From contig VIRH01000085.1 of the NCBI GenBank assembly GCA_008107755.1, positions 62,001 to 126,000 on the forward strand: a stretch of 64,000 nucleotides of DNA, read 5' to 3'. Shown here piece after piece: positions 1 to 11,300 of this stretch. This DNA is from Rhodobacterales bacterium. Lineage in GTDB: Bacteria; Pseudomonadota; Alphaproteobacteria; Rhizobiales; Stappiaceae. A program made the translations under genes and the position numbers. Numbering within the stretch: position 1 is the stretch's first letter; each line of letters opens with the position of its first letter. The notes beneath the pieces were generated by a model that was not told where the DNA came from, searched no databases, and saw nothing but the letters and a program-made list of their open reading frames with translations.

Positions 1-220
1 ACTCGCCAAACTTGTGACCGATCATTTCTTCAGACACCAGCACCGGAACGTGCTTTTGACCGTTGTAGACGCCGAAAGTCAAACCGACGAACTGCGGAAG
101 GATCGTCGAGCGGCGGCTCCAGGTCTTGATGACCTCGTTCCGGCCGGACTCGCGTACCTTGTCCGCTTTCTTCAGCAGATACCCGTCGACAAACGGACCT
201 TTCCAGATCGAACGTGCCAC
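1..220 (-). CDS. rpsS: 30S ribosomal protein S19 (partial, C-terminus off the left edge)
   Basis: Small-subunit protein of the 30S head, contacting 16S rRNA with S13. Reading the minus strand from a GTG at 220 gives an N-terminus beginning [15 protein letters not shown], followed by the family's [25 protein letters not shown] core and then [18 protein letters not shown] at the window edge; about 73 residues of a protein usually about 92 long. The start is fixed by the S19 N-terminus and by the 12-base gap to the rplB stop. It is the sixth S10-operon gene here, after rpsJ, rplC, rplD, rplW and rplB. The GTG start is the only unusual point. Confidence 0.95.
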   Translation of the reverse strand, partial: MARSIWKGPFVDGYLLKKADKVRESGRNEVIKTWSRRSTILPQFVGLTFGVYNGQKHVPVLVSEEMIGHKFGE

Positions 221-232
221 GATCCTTGCCCT

Positions 233-1066
233 TTACTTCTTGCGCGCGTGGCGGCTGCGGACGATAAACTTATCAGTCTGCTTGTTGCGACGCGTGCGCT
301 TACCTTTGGTCGGTTTGCCCCAAGGGGTAACCGGATGACGACCGCCGGAGGTCCGGCCTTCACCACCGCCATGCGGGTGGTCGATCGGGTTCATGGCAAC
401 GCCGCGAGTGTGCGGGCGAATGCCAAGCCAGCGGGAACGGCCTGCCTTGCCAAGGTTCACGTTGGCGTGGTCCGGGTTGGACACGGCGCCAATGGAAGCC
501 ATGCAGGTACCGAGCACACGGCGCTGTTCGCCAGACATCAGGCGAAGCGTTGTGTAGCCCTGGTCACGGCCGACGATCTGAACAAATGCACCGGCGGAGC
601 GAGCGATCTGCGCACCCTTGCCCGGCTTCAGTTCAACGTTGTGAACGATCGTACCGACCGGGATGCGTGAAAGCGGAGCTGCGTTGCCCGGCTTGACGTC
701 GACGCCCTCGCCAGCAACGACGGTGTCGCCTGCGGCAAGGCGCTGCGGCGCCAGGATGTAGCTCAGCTCGCCGTCTTCGTAACGAATGAGAGCAATGAAT
801 GCGGTCCGGTTCGGATCGTATTCCAGGCGCTCGACCGTTGCCGGCACGTCCCACTTGCGACGCTTGAAGTCGACAAGACGGTAGGACCGCTTGTGACCGC
901 CACCGCGGTTCGGAGACGTCAGACGACCAGCGTTGTTGCGGCCACCGGACTTGGACAGACCTTCGGTCAATGTCTTGACCGGCTTGCCCTTCCACAGACC
1001 GGACCGGTCAACCTGAACCAGCTGACGGCGGCCTGGGGACGTCGGATTGAATGTCTTAAGTGCCAT
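233..1066 (-). CDS. rplB: 50S ribosomal protein L2
   Basis: Large-subunit protein close to the peptidyl-transferase centre and needed for subunit association. The 277 residues are the normal length. The start [16 protein letters not shown], the central [21 protein letters not shown] stretch and the C-terminal [21 protein letters not shown] loop, which holds the conserved peptidyl-transferase-proximal histidine, are all present. It lies 17 bases downstream of rplW and 12 bases upstream of rpsS, so it is a middle gene of the S10 operon. No irregularities seen. Confidence 0.98.
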   Translation of the reverse strand: MALKTFNPTSPGRRQLVQVDRSGLWKGKPVKTLTEGLSKSGGRNNAGRLTSPNRGGGHKRSYRLVDFKRRKWDVPATVERLEYDPNRTAFIALIRYEDGELSYILAPQRLAAGDTVVAGEGVDVKPGNAAPLSRIPVGTIVHNVELKPGKGAQIARSAGAFVQIVGRDQGYTTLRLMSGEQRRVLGTCMASIGAVSNPDHANVNLGKAGRSRWLGIRPHTRGVAMNPIDHPHGGGEGRTSGGRHPVTPWGKPTKGKRTRRNKQTDKFIVRSRHARKK

Positions 1067-1083
1067 TTTCTAAAGTCCCCGTC

Positions 1084-1377
1084 TCAGAGCCCGGTGGTCA
1101 CGTCGATGGCGTGACCTTCCTGCAGTGTTACGACGGCCTTCTTGTAGTCGGACTGACGGCCAAGACGTCCGCGGAAGCGCTTCACCTTGCCCTTGCGGAC
1201 CAGGGTGTTCACTGCCGTGACCTTCACACCGAAGAGAGCTTCGATTGCGGCCTTGATTTCCGGCTTGGTCGCGTCACCCGCCACCTTGAAGACAACCTTG
1301 TTCTCTTCGGAAGCCATCGTCGACTTTTCGGTAATCACCGGGCCGACGATCTTGTCGTAGTGAGGAAGATTGCTCAT
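1084..1377 (-). CDS. rplW: 50S ribosomal protein L23
   Basis: Binds 23S rRNA at the peptide exit tunnel and is the docking site for trigger factor and SRP. The 97 residues match the bacterial family, with [20 protein letters not shown] near the N-terminus and the basic loop [21 protein letters not shown] near the C-terminus. Its start codon overlaps the rplD stop by four bases (ATGA type), which indicates translational coupling within the S10 operon. Confidence 0.98.
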   Translation of the reverse strand: MSNLPHYDKIVGPVITEKSTMASEENKVVFKVAGDATKPEIKAAIEALFGVKVTAVNTLVRKGKVKRFRGRLGRQSDYKKAVVTLQEGHAIDVTTGL

Positions 1378-1994
1378 TTAAAGCGCTCCTCGAGTGCGGA
1401 CACCGCCGCCTTGGTCAACACCAGGGTGTTGGCCCGCAGGATGTCGTAAACGTTGATGCCCTGAACCGGCAGCACATCCAGATGCGGAATGTTGCGCGAG
1501 GCCAGTGCGAAGTTGTTGTCGACTTCGGCACCGTCGATGATCAGGGCGCTGGTCAGGCCGAGCTTTGCGAGCTGACCCTTGAGTGCCTTGGTCTTGGCTT
1601 CGGCTGCCTTCGCATCTTCAACGATGACGATGCTGTCTGTCTTGGCTTTCGCCGACAGGGCATGCTTCAGGCCGAGGGCGCGAACCTTCTTGGGCAGGTC
1701 ATGGCTGTGGTCGCGAACGACCGGACCAAACGCCCTGCCCCCACCGCGGAACTGCGGGGCCTTCTTGTTGCCGTGACGAGCGCCGCCGGAACCCTTCTGG
1801 CGGACGAATTTCTTCGTCGTACCAGTAACTTCCGAACGGCCCAGCGTCTTGTGCGTACCCGCCTGGCGCTTGGCAAGCTGCCAACGCACCACACGGTGGA
1901 TCAGATCGGTGCGCGGCTCGAGACCGAAGATCTCGTCAGACACCGTGATCGAACCGGCCGCCCCGCCTTCGAGGGTCTTGACCTGGAGTTCCAT
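1374..1994 (-). CDS. rplD: 50S ribosomal protein L4
   Basis: Large-subunit protein lining the exit tunnel; in gammaproteobacteria L4 also represses its own operon, but no such control is shown here. The ATG at 1994 ([11 protein letters not shown]) forms a TGATG junction with the rplC stop and gives 206 residues, the usual length; a GTG one codon earlier (1997) is possible but less likely. The loop [25 protein letters not shown] is the L4 tunnel extension. The end overlaps the rplW start by four bases. Confidence 0.97.
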   Translation of the reverse strand: MELQVKTLEGGAAGSITVSDEIFGLEPRTDLIHRVVRWQLAKRQAGTHKTLGRSEVTGTTKKFVRQKGSGGARHGNKKAPQFRGGGRAFGPVVRDHSHDLPKKVRALGLKHALSAKAKTDSIVIVEDAKAAEAKTKALKGQLAKLGLTSALIIDGAEVDNNFALASRNIPHLDVLPVQGINVYDILRANTLVLTKAAVSALEERFK

Positions 1995-2704
1995 CACTCA
2001 CTCTCCTTCCCGGCAGCCACAGTCGCTTCGGACGCCTTGAAAGCACCCGGTACCGGAACGTTTTCCGGAAGCGCCTTTTTGATCGCGTCGCGGACCAGGA
2101 TCCAGCCGCCCTTGGCGCCCGGAACAGAGCCCTCGACCATGATCAGGCCACGCTCAACATCAGTGCGCACAACCTTCAGGTTCTGCGTGGTCACGCGGGC
2201 GTCGCCCATATGACCGGCCATTTTCTTGCCCTTGAACACGCGGCCCGGATCCTGACACTGACCCGTGGAACCATGTGAACGGTGCGAGATCGAGTTACCG
2301 TGCGTTGCACGGCCACCGCCGAAGTTGTGGCGCTTCATCGGACCGGCAAAACCCTTACCGATCGAAGTGCCTGTCACGTCGACGAACTGGCCTTCGACGT
2401 AATGGTCGGCGGTCAGTTCCGCACCAACGTCGATCAGGTTGTCCGCAGAGACGCGGAATTCGACCACGGTCCGCTTCGGCTCAACCTTTGCAACTGCAAA
2501 GTGCCCACGCAGCGCCTTCGGCGTATTCTTGACTTTACGGGTACCTGCACCGAGCTGCAGCGCAGTGTATCCATTTTTTTCTTCAGTACGGTGGGCAACC
2601 ACCTGGCAGTTTTCCAGCCGCAGAACAGTGACCGGAACATGTTCGCCCGCATCGTTGTAGATACGAGTCATGCCCACTTTCTGAGCGATCACTCCAGAAC
2701 GCAT
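1994..2704 (-). CDS. rplC: 50S ribosomal protein L3
   Basis: One of the first proteins to assemble on 23S rRNA, with a loop reaching the peptidyl-transferase centre. The 236 residues start [18 protein letters not shown] and contain the central extension [36 protein letters not shown] with the Gln (in GQCQDPG) that is methylated by PrmB in many bacteria. It follows rpsJ by about 20 bases and shares a TGATG junction with rplD. The ordinary alphaproteobacterial form; nothing odd seen. Confidence 0.98.
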   Translation of the reverse strand: MRSGVIAQKVGMTRIYNDAGEHVPVTVLRLENCQVVAHRTEEKNGYTALQLGAGTRKVKNTPKALRGHFAVAKVEPKRTVVEFRVSADNLIDVGAELTADHYVEGQFVDVTGTSIGKGFAGPMKRHNFGGGRATHGNSISHRSHGSTGQCQDPGRVFKGKKMAGHMGDARVTTQNLKVVRTDVERGLIMVEGSVPGAKGGWILVRDAIKKALPENVPVPGAFKASEATVAAGKESE

Positions 2705-2725
2705 GATGTGTCCCCTTCGCCCGGC

Positions 2726-3034
2726 TTACAGCTTGATCTCGACGTCGACACCGGCCGCCAGATCGAGCTTCATAAGAGCGTCGACTGTCTGCGGAGTCGG
2801 ATCAACGATGTCGAGGAGGCGCTTGTGCGTCCGCATCTCGAACTGATCGCGGCTTTTCTTATCGATATGCGGTCCGCGAAGCACGGTGTACTTCTCGATC
2901 CGCGTCGGCAGCGGCACGGGTCCCCGTACCTGAGCACCGGTCCGCTTGGCCGTATTGACGATCTCCTTGGTGGAGGCGTCCAGAATACGGTGGTCAAACG
3001 CCTTGAGGCGGATCCGGATATTCTGACCGTTCAT
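2726..3034 (-). CDS. rpsJ: 30S ribosomal protein S10 (NusE)
   Basis: S10 assembles late into the 30S head and, as NusE, links NusG/NusB to transcription. The start [19 protein letters not shown] at 3034 gives 102 residues, the standard length; two other in-frame ATGs 6 and 15 bases upstream would add unconserved residues. The motifs [21 protein letters not shown] and [20 protein letters not shown] are diagnostic. As the first gene of the S10 operon it sits 75 bases after tufA, with an inverted repeat in the gap. Confidence 0.97.
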   Translation of the reverse strand: MNGQNIRIRLKAFDHRILDASTKEIVNTAKRTGAQVRGPVPLPTRIEKYTVLRGPHIDKKSRDQFEMRTHKRLLDIVDPTPQTVDALMKLDLAAGVDVEIKL

Positions 3035-3058
3035 TGTCATTGTTCCCAATATGACTGC

Positions 3059-3100
3059 GGGCCTGCCCGCGTTTCGTTCAAACGTCTTGCCGGCAGGCCC
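3059..3100 (-). other. Inverted repeat in the tufA-rpsJ gap
   Basis: A perfect 9-base inverted repeat (GGGCCTGCC / GGCAGGCCC, 3059-3067 and 3092-3100) with a 24-base spacer fills most of the short tufA-rpsJ gap. It has no T-tract, so it is not a simple intrinsic terminator. It could be an mRNA processing or stability structure between the str and S10 units; that role is inferred. Confidence 0.5.
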
Positions 3101-3109
3101 GGCTGTCCA

Positions 3110-4300
3110 TTACTCGATGATGGATGCGACGACGCCGGCGCCGACGGTACGGCCGCCTTCGCGGATAGCGAAGCGCAGGCCTTCTTCCATGGCGATCGGC
3201 ACGATCAGCTCGACGTCAACGGAAACGTTGTCGCCCGGCATGACCATTTCCGTGCCTTCCGGCAGGGTCACAACACCCGTCACGTCCGTCGTACGGAAGT
3301 AGAACTGCGGACGGTAGTTCGTGAAGAACGGCGTATGACGGCCACCTTCTTCCTTCGTCAGGATGTAGGCTTCTGCCTTGAACTTCGTGTGCGGCGTAAC
3401 CGAACCCGGCTTGCAGAGAACCTGGCCACGCTCGACGTCTTCACGGCCAACACCACGGATCAGAGCGCCGATGTTGTCGCCTGCTTCACCGCTGTCGAGC
3501 AGCTTGCGGAACATTTCAACGCCGGTAACCGTCGTCTTCTTGGTGTCCTTGATGCCGACGATTTCGACTTCTTCACCAACCTTGATGATGCCGCGCTCGA
3601 CACGACCGGTCACAACAGTACCGCGGCCGGAGATCGAGAACACGTCTTCGATCGGCATCAGGAACGGCTGATCCTTCGGACGCTCGGGCGTCGGGATGTA
3701 GTCGTCGACCGCAGCCATCAGCTCGCGGATCGCGTCACGGCCGATGGCCGGATCGCGGTTTTCGACAGCTGCAAGAGCCGAACCCTTGACGATCGGAATG
3801 TCGTCGCCCGGGAATTCGTAGGAAGACAGCAGCTCACGGATTTCCATTTCGACGAGCTCGAGAAGCTCTTCGTCGTCGACCTGGTCAACCTTGTTCATGA
3901 ATACGACAAGAGCCGGAACGCCAACCTGACGGGCGAGCAGGATGTGCTCGCGGGTCTGCGGCATCGGGCCGTCTGCGGAGGACACAACCAGGATACCGCC
4001 GTCCATCTGGGCAGCACCGGTGATCATGTTCTTCACGTAGTCGGCGTGACCCGGGCAGTCGACGTGAGCATAGTGACGGTTTTCCGTCTCATACTCGACG
4101 TGTGCCGTCGAAATCGTGATGCCGCGAGCCTTTTCTTCCGGTGCGCCATCGATTTCGTCGTAAGCTTTTGCAGTCGCACCGCCGGTTTCGGCAAGCGTCA
4201 TCGTGATTGCAGCAGTCAGCGTCGTCTTGCCGTGGTCAACGTGGCCAATCGTGCCAATGTTGACGTGCGGCTTATTGCGCTCAAATTTTTCTTTCGCCAT
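3110..4300 (-). CDS. tufA: Elongation factor Tu, copy A
   Basis: GTPase that delivers aminoacyl-tRNA to the ribosomal A site in the cytoplasm. The 396 residues are full length: G1 GHVDHGKT at 19-26, the [14 protein letters not shown]3/switch II region, and G4 NKVD. Domains 2 and 3 follow, ending in [14 protein letters not shown]. It is the last str-operon gene, 47 bases after fusA. The protein is identical to tufB at 20729-21919; the genes differ at about seven bases, all silent as far as compared. Confidence 0.99.
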   Translation of the reverse strand: MAKEKFERNKPHVNIGTIGHVDHGKTTLTAAITMTLAETGGATAKAYDEIDGAPEEKARGITISTAHVEYETENRHYAHVDCPGHADYVKNMITGAAQMDGGILVVSSADGPMPQTREHILLARQVGVPALVVFMNKVDQVDDEELLELVEMEIRELLSSYEFPGDDIPIVKGSALAAVENRDPAIGRDAIRELMAAVDDYIPTPERPKDQPFLMPIEDVFSISGRGTVVTGRVERGIIKVGEEVEIVGIKDTKKTTVTGVEMFRKLLDSGEAGDNIGALIRGVGREDVERGQVLCKPGSVTPHTKFKAEAYILTKEEGGRHTPFFTNYRPQFYFRTTDVTGVVTLPEGTEMVMPGDNVSVDVELIVPIAMEEGLRFAIREGGRTVGAGVVASIIE

Positions 4301-4347
4301 CGGATTACTCCGTTTCTCTATTTCTTTTTCACGTTAAGAGGCTTGGA

Positions 4348-6423
4348 TCAGGCGTATTTCGCCTGAACCTCTTCGGCGACAGCCTGCGGCACCTGCTCGT
4401 AGTGATCGAACACCATCGAGTACTGCGCGCGGCCCTGAGACATGGAACGCAGGTTGTTCACGTAACCAAACATGTTGGCCAGCGGGACCATTGCGGTGAT
4501 GACAGTGACGACGCCCCGGTTTTCCGTGCCCGCGATCTGACCGCGGCGGGAGTTCAGGTCACCGATAACGTCACCCATGTAGTCTTCCGGCGTCACAACC
4601 TCGACCTTCATGATCGGCTCGAGAAGTTTCGGACCGGCCTTTGCAATACCTTCGCGGAAACCGGCACGGCCGGCGATTTCGAAGGCGAGGACAGAGGAGT
4701 CAACGTCGTGGTAGGCACCGTCGATCAGGGTTGCCTTGATGTCGAGCATCGGGAAGCCTGCCAGCGGACCGGAAGACATGACGCTCTCAATACCCTTGGT
4801 AACGCCCGGGATGTATTCCTTCGGAACGGAACCACCGACGATCTTGCTTTCGAAGACGTAGCCAGCATTTGCTTCGGCCGGCTCGATGACCAGCTTGACG
4901 CGTGCGAACTGACCCGAACCACCGGACTGCTTCTTGTGGGTGTAGTCCACTTCAGCAACCTTGGTGATGGTTTCGCGGTAGGCAACCTGCGGCGCACCAA
5001 TGTTCGCCTCGACCTTGAATTCACGCTTCATGCGGTCAACGATGATGTCGAGGTGCAGCTCGCCCATGCCGGCGATAATGGTCTGCCCGGACTCTTCGTC
5101 AGACTTGACGCGGAACGACGGATCTTCAGCAGCAAGACGGTTGAGCGCGAGGCCCATCTTTTCCTGGTCGCCCTTGGTCTTCGGCTCGACGGCGATCTCG
5201 ATAACCGGCTCGGGGAATTCCATGCGTTCCAGGATCACCGGCTTGAGCGGATCACAGAGAGTGTCGCCCGTCGTGGTGTCTTTCAGACCCGCGATTGCAA
5301 CGATGTCGCCAGCATAGGCCACTTCGATGTCTTCACGCGAGTTGGAGTGCATCTGCATCATACGACCGACGCGCTCACGCTTTTCCTTGACGGTGTTGAG
5401 CAGCGACGTGCCCTTGCTCAGAACACCGGAGTAGATGCGGCAGAACGTCAGGGAGCCGACGAACGGGTCGTTGGCAATCTTGAACGCCAGAAGGCCGAGC
5501 GGCTCTTCATCGGAAGACTTGCGAACAACTTCTTCTTCAGTCTTCGGATCGATGCCCTTGATGGCCGGCACTTCAACCGGGCTCGGCAGGTAGTCGACCA
5601 CGGCGTCGAGAAGCGGCTGAACGCCCTTGTTCTTGAACGCGGAGCCACAGAACACCGGAATGAAATCGGTGTTGATGGTGCCCTTGCGGATCAGCTTCTT
5701 GATGGTCTCGATGGAGGGCTCTTCGCCTTCCAGGTAAGCTTCCATCACAGCTTCATCGACTTCAACGACAGTCTCGATCAGCGCGTCGCGTGCTTCCTGT
5801 GCACGGTCGAGGAGATCGGCCGGAATGTCGACGATATCCCAGGCGGCGCCGAGGTTTTCGGACTGCCAGATGAGAGCCTTCATTTCCAGAAGATCGATGA
5901 CACCGGCAAAGTCACTTTCAGCGCCGACCGGCAGCTGCATGACCAGCGGGGTCGCACCGAGGCGTTCCTTGATCATGGCGACGCAGCGATCGAAATCGGC
6001 GCCCAGCTTATCCATCTTGTTGACGAAGATCATCCGCGGGACGTGATACTTGTCGGCCTGACGCCAGACAGTTTCGGTCTGCGGCTCAACGCCGGCATTC
6101 GCATCGAGAAGGGCAACGGCACCGTCGAGCACGCGCAGGGAACGCTCGACTTCAATGGTGAAGTCGACGTGGCCCGGAGTGTCGATGATGTTCAGGCGCT
6201 TTTCTTTCCAGAACGCGGTGGTTGCAGCAGAGGTGATCGTGATGCCACGCTCCTGCTCCTGCTCCATCCAGTCCATGGTGGCAGCGCCGTCATGCACTTC
6301 GCCGATCTTGTGGCTTTTGCCCGTGTAGTAGAGGATCCGCTCGGTCGTGGTAGTCTTGCCGGCATCGATGTGGGCCATGATGCCGAAATTGCGGTAGTCC
6401 TCGATTTTATGCGTGCGCGACAT
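4348..6423 (-). CDS. fusA: Elongation factor G
   Basis: Translocase GTPase that moves tRNAs and mRNA after peptide-bond formation and acts with RRF in recycling. The 691 residues begin [20 protein letters not shown]; the P-loop [15 protein letters not shown] is at about residues 17-31, [16 protein letters not shown] is the switch II region, and [10 protein letters not shown] is G4. Domains III-V follow, with the domain IV loop [11 protein letters not shown]. It lies 24 bases after rpsG and 47 before tufA, in the classic rpsL-rpsG-fusA-tuf order. Confidence 0.99.
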   Translation of the reverse strand: MSRTHKIEDYRNFGIMAHIDAGKTTTTERILYYTGKSHKIGEVHDGAATMDWMEQEQERGITITSAATTAFWKEKRLNIIDTPGHVDFTIEVERSLRVLDGAVALLDANAGVEPQTETVWRQADKYHVPRMIFVNKMDKLGADFDRCVAMIKERLGATPLVMQLPVGAESDFAGVIDLLEMKALIWQSENLGAAWDIVDIPADLLDRAQEARDALIETVVEVDEAVMEAYLEGEEPSIETIKKLIRKGTINTDFIPVFCGSAFKNKGVQPLLDAVVDYLPSPVEVPAIKGIDPKTEEEVVRKSSDEEPLGLLAFKIANDPFVGSLTFCRIYSGVLSKGTSLLNTVKEKRERVGRMMQMHSNSREDIEVAYAGDIVAIAGLKDTTTGDTLCDPLKPVILERMEFPEPVIEIAVEPKTKGDQEKMGLALNRLAAEDPSFRVKSDEESGQTIIAGMGELHLDIIVDRMKREFKVEANIGAPQVAYRETITKVAEVDYTHKKQSGGSGQFARVKLVIEPAEANAGYVFESKIVGGSVPKEYIPGVTKGIESVMSSGPLAGFPMLDIKATLIDGAYHDVDSSVLAFEIAGRAGFREGIAKAGPKLLEPIMKVEVVTPEDYMGDVIGDLNSRRGQIAGTENRGVVTVITAMVPLANMFGYVNNLRSMSQGRAQYSMVFDHYEQVPQAVAEEVQAKYA

Positions 6424-6447
6424 AGTGTCTGCCCTTCGAAGTCTGAA

Positions 6448-6930
<483 letters not shown>

Positions 6931-7302
6931 TTACTTCGGCCGCTTCGCGCCGTACTTCGAACGACGCTGCTTACGATCCTTGACGCCCTGGGTATCAAGC
7001 ACACCACGGATGATGTGGTAGCGCACACCCGGCAAGTCCTTCACGCGGCCGCCACGGATCATGACCACGGAGTGTTCCTGAAGGTTGTGGCCTTCACCCG
7101 GGATGTATCCGATGACTTCAAATCCGTTGGTCAAACGGATCTTCGCCACTTTACGAAGAGCCGAGTTCGGCTTCTTCGGCGTGGTAGTGTAAACGCGGGT
7201 GCAAACACCACGCTTCTGCGGGCAGGCCTCCATGGCCGGCACTTTGTTCCGCTTAGGCGGATCTTTCCGCGGCTTGCGGATCAACTGGTTGATGGTCGGC
7301 AT
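6931..7302 (-). CDS. rpsL: 30S ribosomal protein S12
   Basis: Decoding-centre protein. The canonical [15 protein letters not shown] start at 7302 gives 123 residues; an in-frame upstream ATG would add nine unconserved residues. The two loops that carry streptomycin-resistance substitutions have the wild-type lysines ([13 protein letters not shown] and [10 protein letters not shown]), so the sequence predicts a streptomycin-sensitive S12. It is the first gene of the str operon, with a strong promoter candidate about 290 bases upstream (7587-7615). Confidence 0.98.
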   Translation of the reverse strand: MPTINQLIRKPRKDPPKRNKVPAMEACPQKRGVCTRVYTTTPKKPNSALRKVAKIRLTNGFEVIGYIPGEGHNLQEHSVVMIRGGRVKDLPGVRYHIIRGVLDTQGVKDRKQRRSKYGAKRPK

Positions 7303-7976
7303 TTTTTGCCCTTTACCTCGTCCATCCAAAAATTCGTATGCAACTGCAGTCCCCCGCCGATCCTGCCACCTGTCGAAACAAGCCTACAAGCATGCAGAAT
7401 CGCGCCCGCGCGCTCTTGACAGAGCGGCCGGCGCTGCGAAAAACCAGAGGACCACGAGTTGCCCCGCGGTCATGCAATCGACGCGTATTCGCCTATATAG
7501 CCCGACAGCGTTTAAGAGGATTGGGTCCTGCGCCTTTGGTAGCGCTGGACGGGTTCACTCTTACCGCCTGCCCTTGGGATGGGCGGAAACTACTCATATG
7601 CACCCATTGCGTCAAGTGCTTTGTCAAAAAAACCGCAGAACCACGGGCGTTTGCCGCTGCACCTGAATTATCGTCATGTTTTCCGCGACTTGCGGTCAAT
7701 CTCAGGAATGAAATTGCGAAGTTTTTGTAATTTTCTTGCGCAAGCCTCTTCCCGCAACTTCGAGAGAGTCGACAGGCGCCGGATCTGGTACCGGCGAATC
7801 CGCCGAATTCTGCGTTCCAGACTCGCAAACCGAGTCTGCCAAGTAACGGATTCGGAAGGATTCTTTTGACCCGACAGAAAGCGAAACCCGATTCCCGACC
7901 GCGCCGCCGCCATGCCATGCATTCTGCGGACACCAGCTACGCACCCTCGCCTGCCGGTAAACAGGCTCAGTCGGCC
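7303..7976. other. 674-base non-coding gap upstream of the str operon
   Basis: No reading frame in this gap has family resemblance; the longer frames are compositionally arbitrary. It holds the likely rpsL promoter at 7587-7615 and a second A/T-rich box (TATATA on the minus strand, 7494-7499) with no matching -35 element. The transcript leader of rpsL would therefore be nearly 300 bases long. No clear terminator for the small gene at 7977-8270 was found here. Confidence 0.6.
7587..7615 (-). promoter_or_regulatory. Probable sigma-70 promoter of the str operon
   Basis: On the minus strand a -35 TTGACG (7610-7615) and a -10-like TAGTTT (7587-7592) are separated by exactly 17 bases. A second TTGACA lies 12 bases further upstream (7622-7627). 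The region is the only good match upstream of rpsL and the position fits a highly expressed ribosomal operon. Confidence 0.55.
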
Positions 7977-8270
7977 TTAGCCCGTGAAAGTCACGATCGC
8001 CACATTGCCTGTCAGGGCGTCCTGGTAGGCCCCTTCGTAGATCGGATCGTCGGGTTCCCCGTCCATGACCCCGATCTGATCGAGTTCTGCTTCGGCAAAT
8101 CCCTGAGCCGAAAGCGACTCGAGTGTCTTGCGCACCGCATCGTCGTCGTCCGCTGCGGTCAGAAGCGCATGGATCGTGATCGCCTTGTCGGGGGATGCAT
8201 CCTCATCCTCCCAGACACGCCCGATCACGATATAGACCACCGGGTCGAGTTCCAGTTCGTTGTCGTTCAT
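7977..8270 (-). CDS. Small acidic hypothetical protein
   Basis: A 97-residue, strongly acidic protein (MNDNELELDPVVYIVIGRVWEDED...) with no signal peptide or membrane segment. Residues 11-97 alternate beta-like stretches (VVYIVIGRVW, AIVTFTG at the C-terminus) with a helix containing ADDDDAVRKTLESLSAQGFAEAEL, so a small folded domain is likely. No family recognised. It lies alone between the rpoC terminator (8304-8327) and the str promoter, on the same strand as both operons. Codon composition resembles its neighbours. A real gene is likely because the frame is conserved-looking and has an ATG start after an AGAGCTGACC stretch; function unknown. Confidence 0.65.
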   Translation of the reverse strand: MNDNELELDPVVYIVIGRVWEDEDASPDKAITIHALLTAADDDDAVRKTLESLSAQGFAEAELDQIGVMDGEPDDPIYEGAYQDALTGNVAIVTFTG

Positions 8271-8303
8271 TGGTCAGCTCTCGTTTTGGAGTCACTATAC
8301 AAG

Positions 8304-8327
8304 AAAGGCCGCCCGGAGGCGGCCTTT
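8304..8327 (-). terminator. Terminator of the rpoBC operon
   Basis: A perfect 10-base-pair stem (AAAGGCCGCC / GGCGGCCTTT) with a four-base loop lies 23 bases after the rpoC stop. On the minus strand it is followed by CTTGTATAG, so the T-run (TTTCTTGT) overlaps the stem end. This closes the rpoBC unit and separates it from the small gene at 7977-8270. Confidence 0.85.
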
Positions 8328-8349
8328 CAAGTGTCTTGTTAGAGCAGCC

Positions 8350-11300
8350 TTACTCGGCTGCACCGGTCATGTCTTCCAGCAGCCCTTCCGCCGCGCTTTC
8401 CGAAGACTGCGCCCGCTGCGCTTCCTGAATCAGGTCGTCGCGGTGGCTTGCAATCTTTCGGATGCGTTTCATCACGCCGCCAGTACCGGCCGGGATCAGA
8501 CGGCCGACGATGACGTTCTCCTTGAGGCCGACCAGCGGGTCGGTCTTGCCGTTGACCGCTGCGTCGGTCAGGACGCGGGTCGTCTCCTGGAAGGAGGCGG
8601 CGGAGAAGAAGGACCGTGTCTGCAGAGACGCCTTCGTGATACCCAGCAGAACCGGGCTTCCCTTGGCCGGATCGCGCGCATTGTCGATCGCCTTCCGGTT
8701 GGCTTCTTCGAAGTCAAGCTTGTCGACCTGTTCGCCCGAGAAGAACTCGGTATCGCCCGGATCGGTGATCTCGATCTTCTGCAGCATCTGACGGACAATC
8801 ACTTCGATGTGCTTGTCGTTGATGGTCACACCCTGCAGACGATAGACTTCCTGGATCTCATTGACGAGGTAGGCCGCAAGTGCCTCCACGCCCTTGACCG
8901 CCAGGATGTCGTGCGGTGCCGGGTTACCGTCGAGGATGTACTCACCCTTTTCAATGGCATCGCCTTCCTGAAGGTGGAAGTGCTTGCCTTTCGGGATGAG
9001 GTACTCGACGGGCTCGACGCCATCCTCTGCCGGATCGATGATGACACGACGCTTGTTCTTGTAGTCGCGGCCGAAGCGGATCGTACCATCGATTTCGGCG
9101 ATGATCGCATGATCCTTCGGACGACGAGCTTCGAACAGTTCCGCAACGCGCGGCAGACCACCGGTGATGTCCTTGGTCTTGGCGCTTTCCAGCGGAATAC
9201 GTGCAAGCACGTCACCAGCTTTGACAGACGAACCGGGCTGAACCGACAGAATCGCATCCACGGACAACATCAGGCGAGCGTCGGAACCGCGCTGGTTCTT
9301 CGAGATCGCACCCTTGTCGTCCTTGACGACGATCGCCGGCTTTAGATCCTGACCACGCTGCGAAGACCGCCAGTCGATGACGACACGCTTGGTGATACCG
9401 GTCGCCTCGTCGGCCGTTTCCTGCACCGACGAACCGTCGACCAGATCTTCGAAGTCCACGATACCGTCGACTTCCGCGAGCATCGGACGGGTATAGGGAT
9501 CCCATTCGGCGATCCGCTGTCCCCGCTTGACGGCGTCACCGTCGTCCACATGCAGCTTGGAGCCATAGGCAACACGGTGCACGGCGCGCTCGTTGCCGTC
9601 GCTGTCGATGACAACGATGGACATGTTGCGAACCATGGCAATCAGGTTGCCATCACTGTCGCGGTTGACCGAGCGGTTACGGATCTTGATCGTGCCATCG
9701 ACGTTGGACTCGATGAACGAGCTGTCGACAACCTGTGCGGTACCACCGATGTGGAAGGTACGCATGGTCAGCTGGGTGCCCGGCTCGCCGATCGACTGTG
9801 CGGCGATAACGCCGACAGCTTCGCCGAGGTTGACGGGCGTACCGCGTGCCAGATCGCGTCCGTAGCAGGTCGCGCAGACGCCGGTCTCGGTTTCACAGGT
9901 CAGAACCGAACGGATCTTGATCTGCTGAACCTTGGCGGCTTCGACTGCCTCAACATCCTTCTCGTCGATCAGCTTGCCCTTGGGCACAAGCAGCTCGCCG
10001 GTCTGGTTGTTGTAGACGTCTTCCGCGGTCGTGCGGCCGAGAACACGCATACCCAGGGTGGCGATGACGTTACCGGCATCGACAATCGGTGCAACGGTGA
10101 TACCGCGCGTCGATCCACAATCCGGCTCCAGAATGATGGAGTCCTGGGCCACGTCGACGAGACGACGGGTCAGGTAACCGGAGTTGGCGGTCTTCAGAGC
10201 GGTATCGGCCAGACCCTTACGGGCACCGTGCGTGGAGTTGAAGTACTCCAGAACCGACAGGCCTTCCTTGAAGTTCGAGATGATCGGGTTCTCGATGATG
10301 GAACCGTCCGGCTTGGCCATAAGGCCACGCATGCCGGCCAGCTGCTTCATCTGCTGGGGTGAACCACGGGCACCGGAGTGGGACATCATGTAGACCGAGT
10401 TCATCGGCTTCTGACGACCTGTTTCCTCATCGATCTGGACCGCCTTGATGCGGGCCATCATCTCGTCGGCGATCTTGTCGGTGCACTTCGCCCAGGCGTC
10501 GACAACCTTGTTGTACTTTTCGCCCTGGGTGATGAGACCGTCGTTGTACTGCTGCTCGTATTCGGTTGCCAGCGCGGACGTCTCGGCCACCAGATTATGC
10601 TTGGTGTCCGGGATGACCATGTCGTCCATACCGAACGAGATGCCGGCATTACAGGCGTTCTTGAAGCCAAGCTGCATGATGCGGTCACAGAAGATGACCG
10701 TCTCCTTCTGACCGCAGGCACGGTAAACCGTGTCGATCATCTTGGAGATTTCCTTTTTCGTCATCAGCTTGTTGCAAGCATCGAACGGAACCTCGAAATG
10801 CTTCGGCAGCAGTTCGGCAACCAGCATGCGGCCAGGCGTCGTCTCGTAGATGTTCGAGGTCGGGTTGCCGTCCGCGTCGACGGACTTGAACCGGCCCTTG
10901 ATCTTCGTGTGCAGCGTGATGACCTTGTTGGCCAGCGCGTGATGGATCTCGCCGATGTCGCCGAAGGCCATGCCTTCTCCCGGCTCGCCTTCCGCCATGA
11001 TCGACAGGTAGTAGAGACCGAGAACGATATCCTGCGACGGAACGATGATCGGGCCACCGTTTGCCGGGTGCAGAATGTTGTTCGTGGACATCATCAGCGT
11101 CCGGGCTTCAAGCTGGGCTTCAAGCGACAGAGGCACGTGAACGGCCATCTGGTCTCCGTCGAAGTCGGCGTTGAACGCGGAGCAAACGAGCGGGTGAAGC
11201 TGGATCGCCTTGCCTTCGATGAGCGTCGGCTCGAACGCCTGGATGCCCAGGCGGTGAAGGGTCGGTGCGCGGTTCAGGAGAACCGGATGCTCACGGATGA

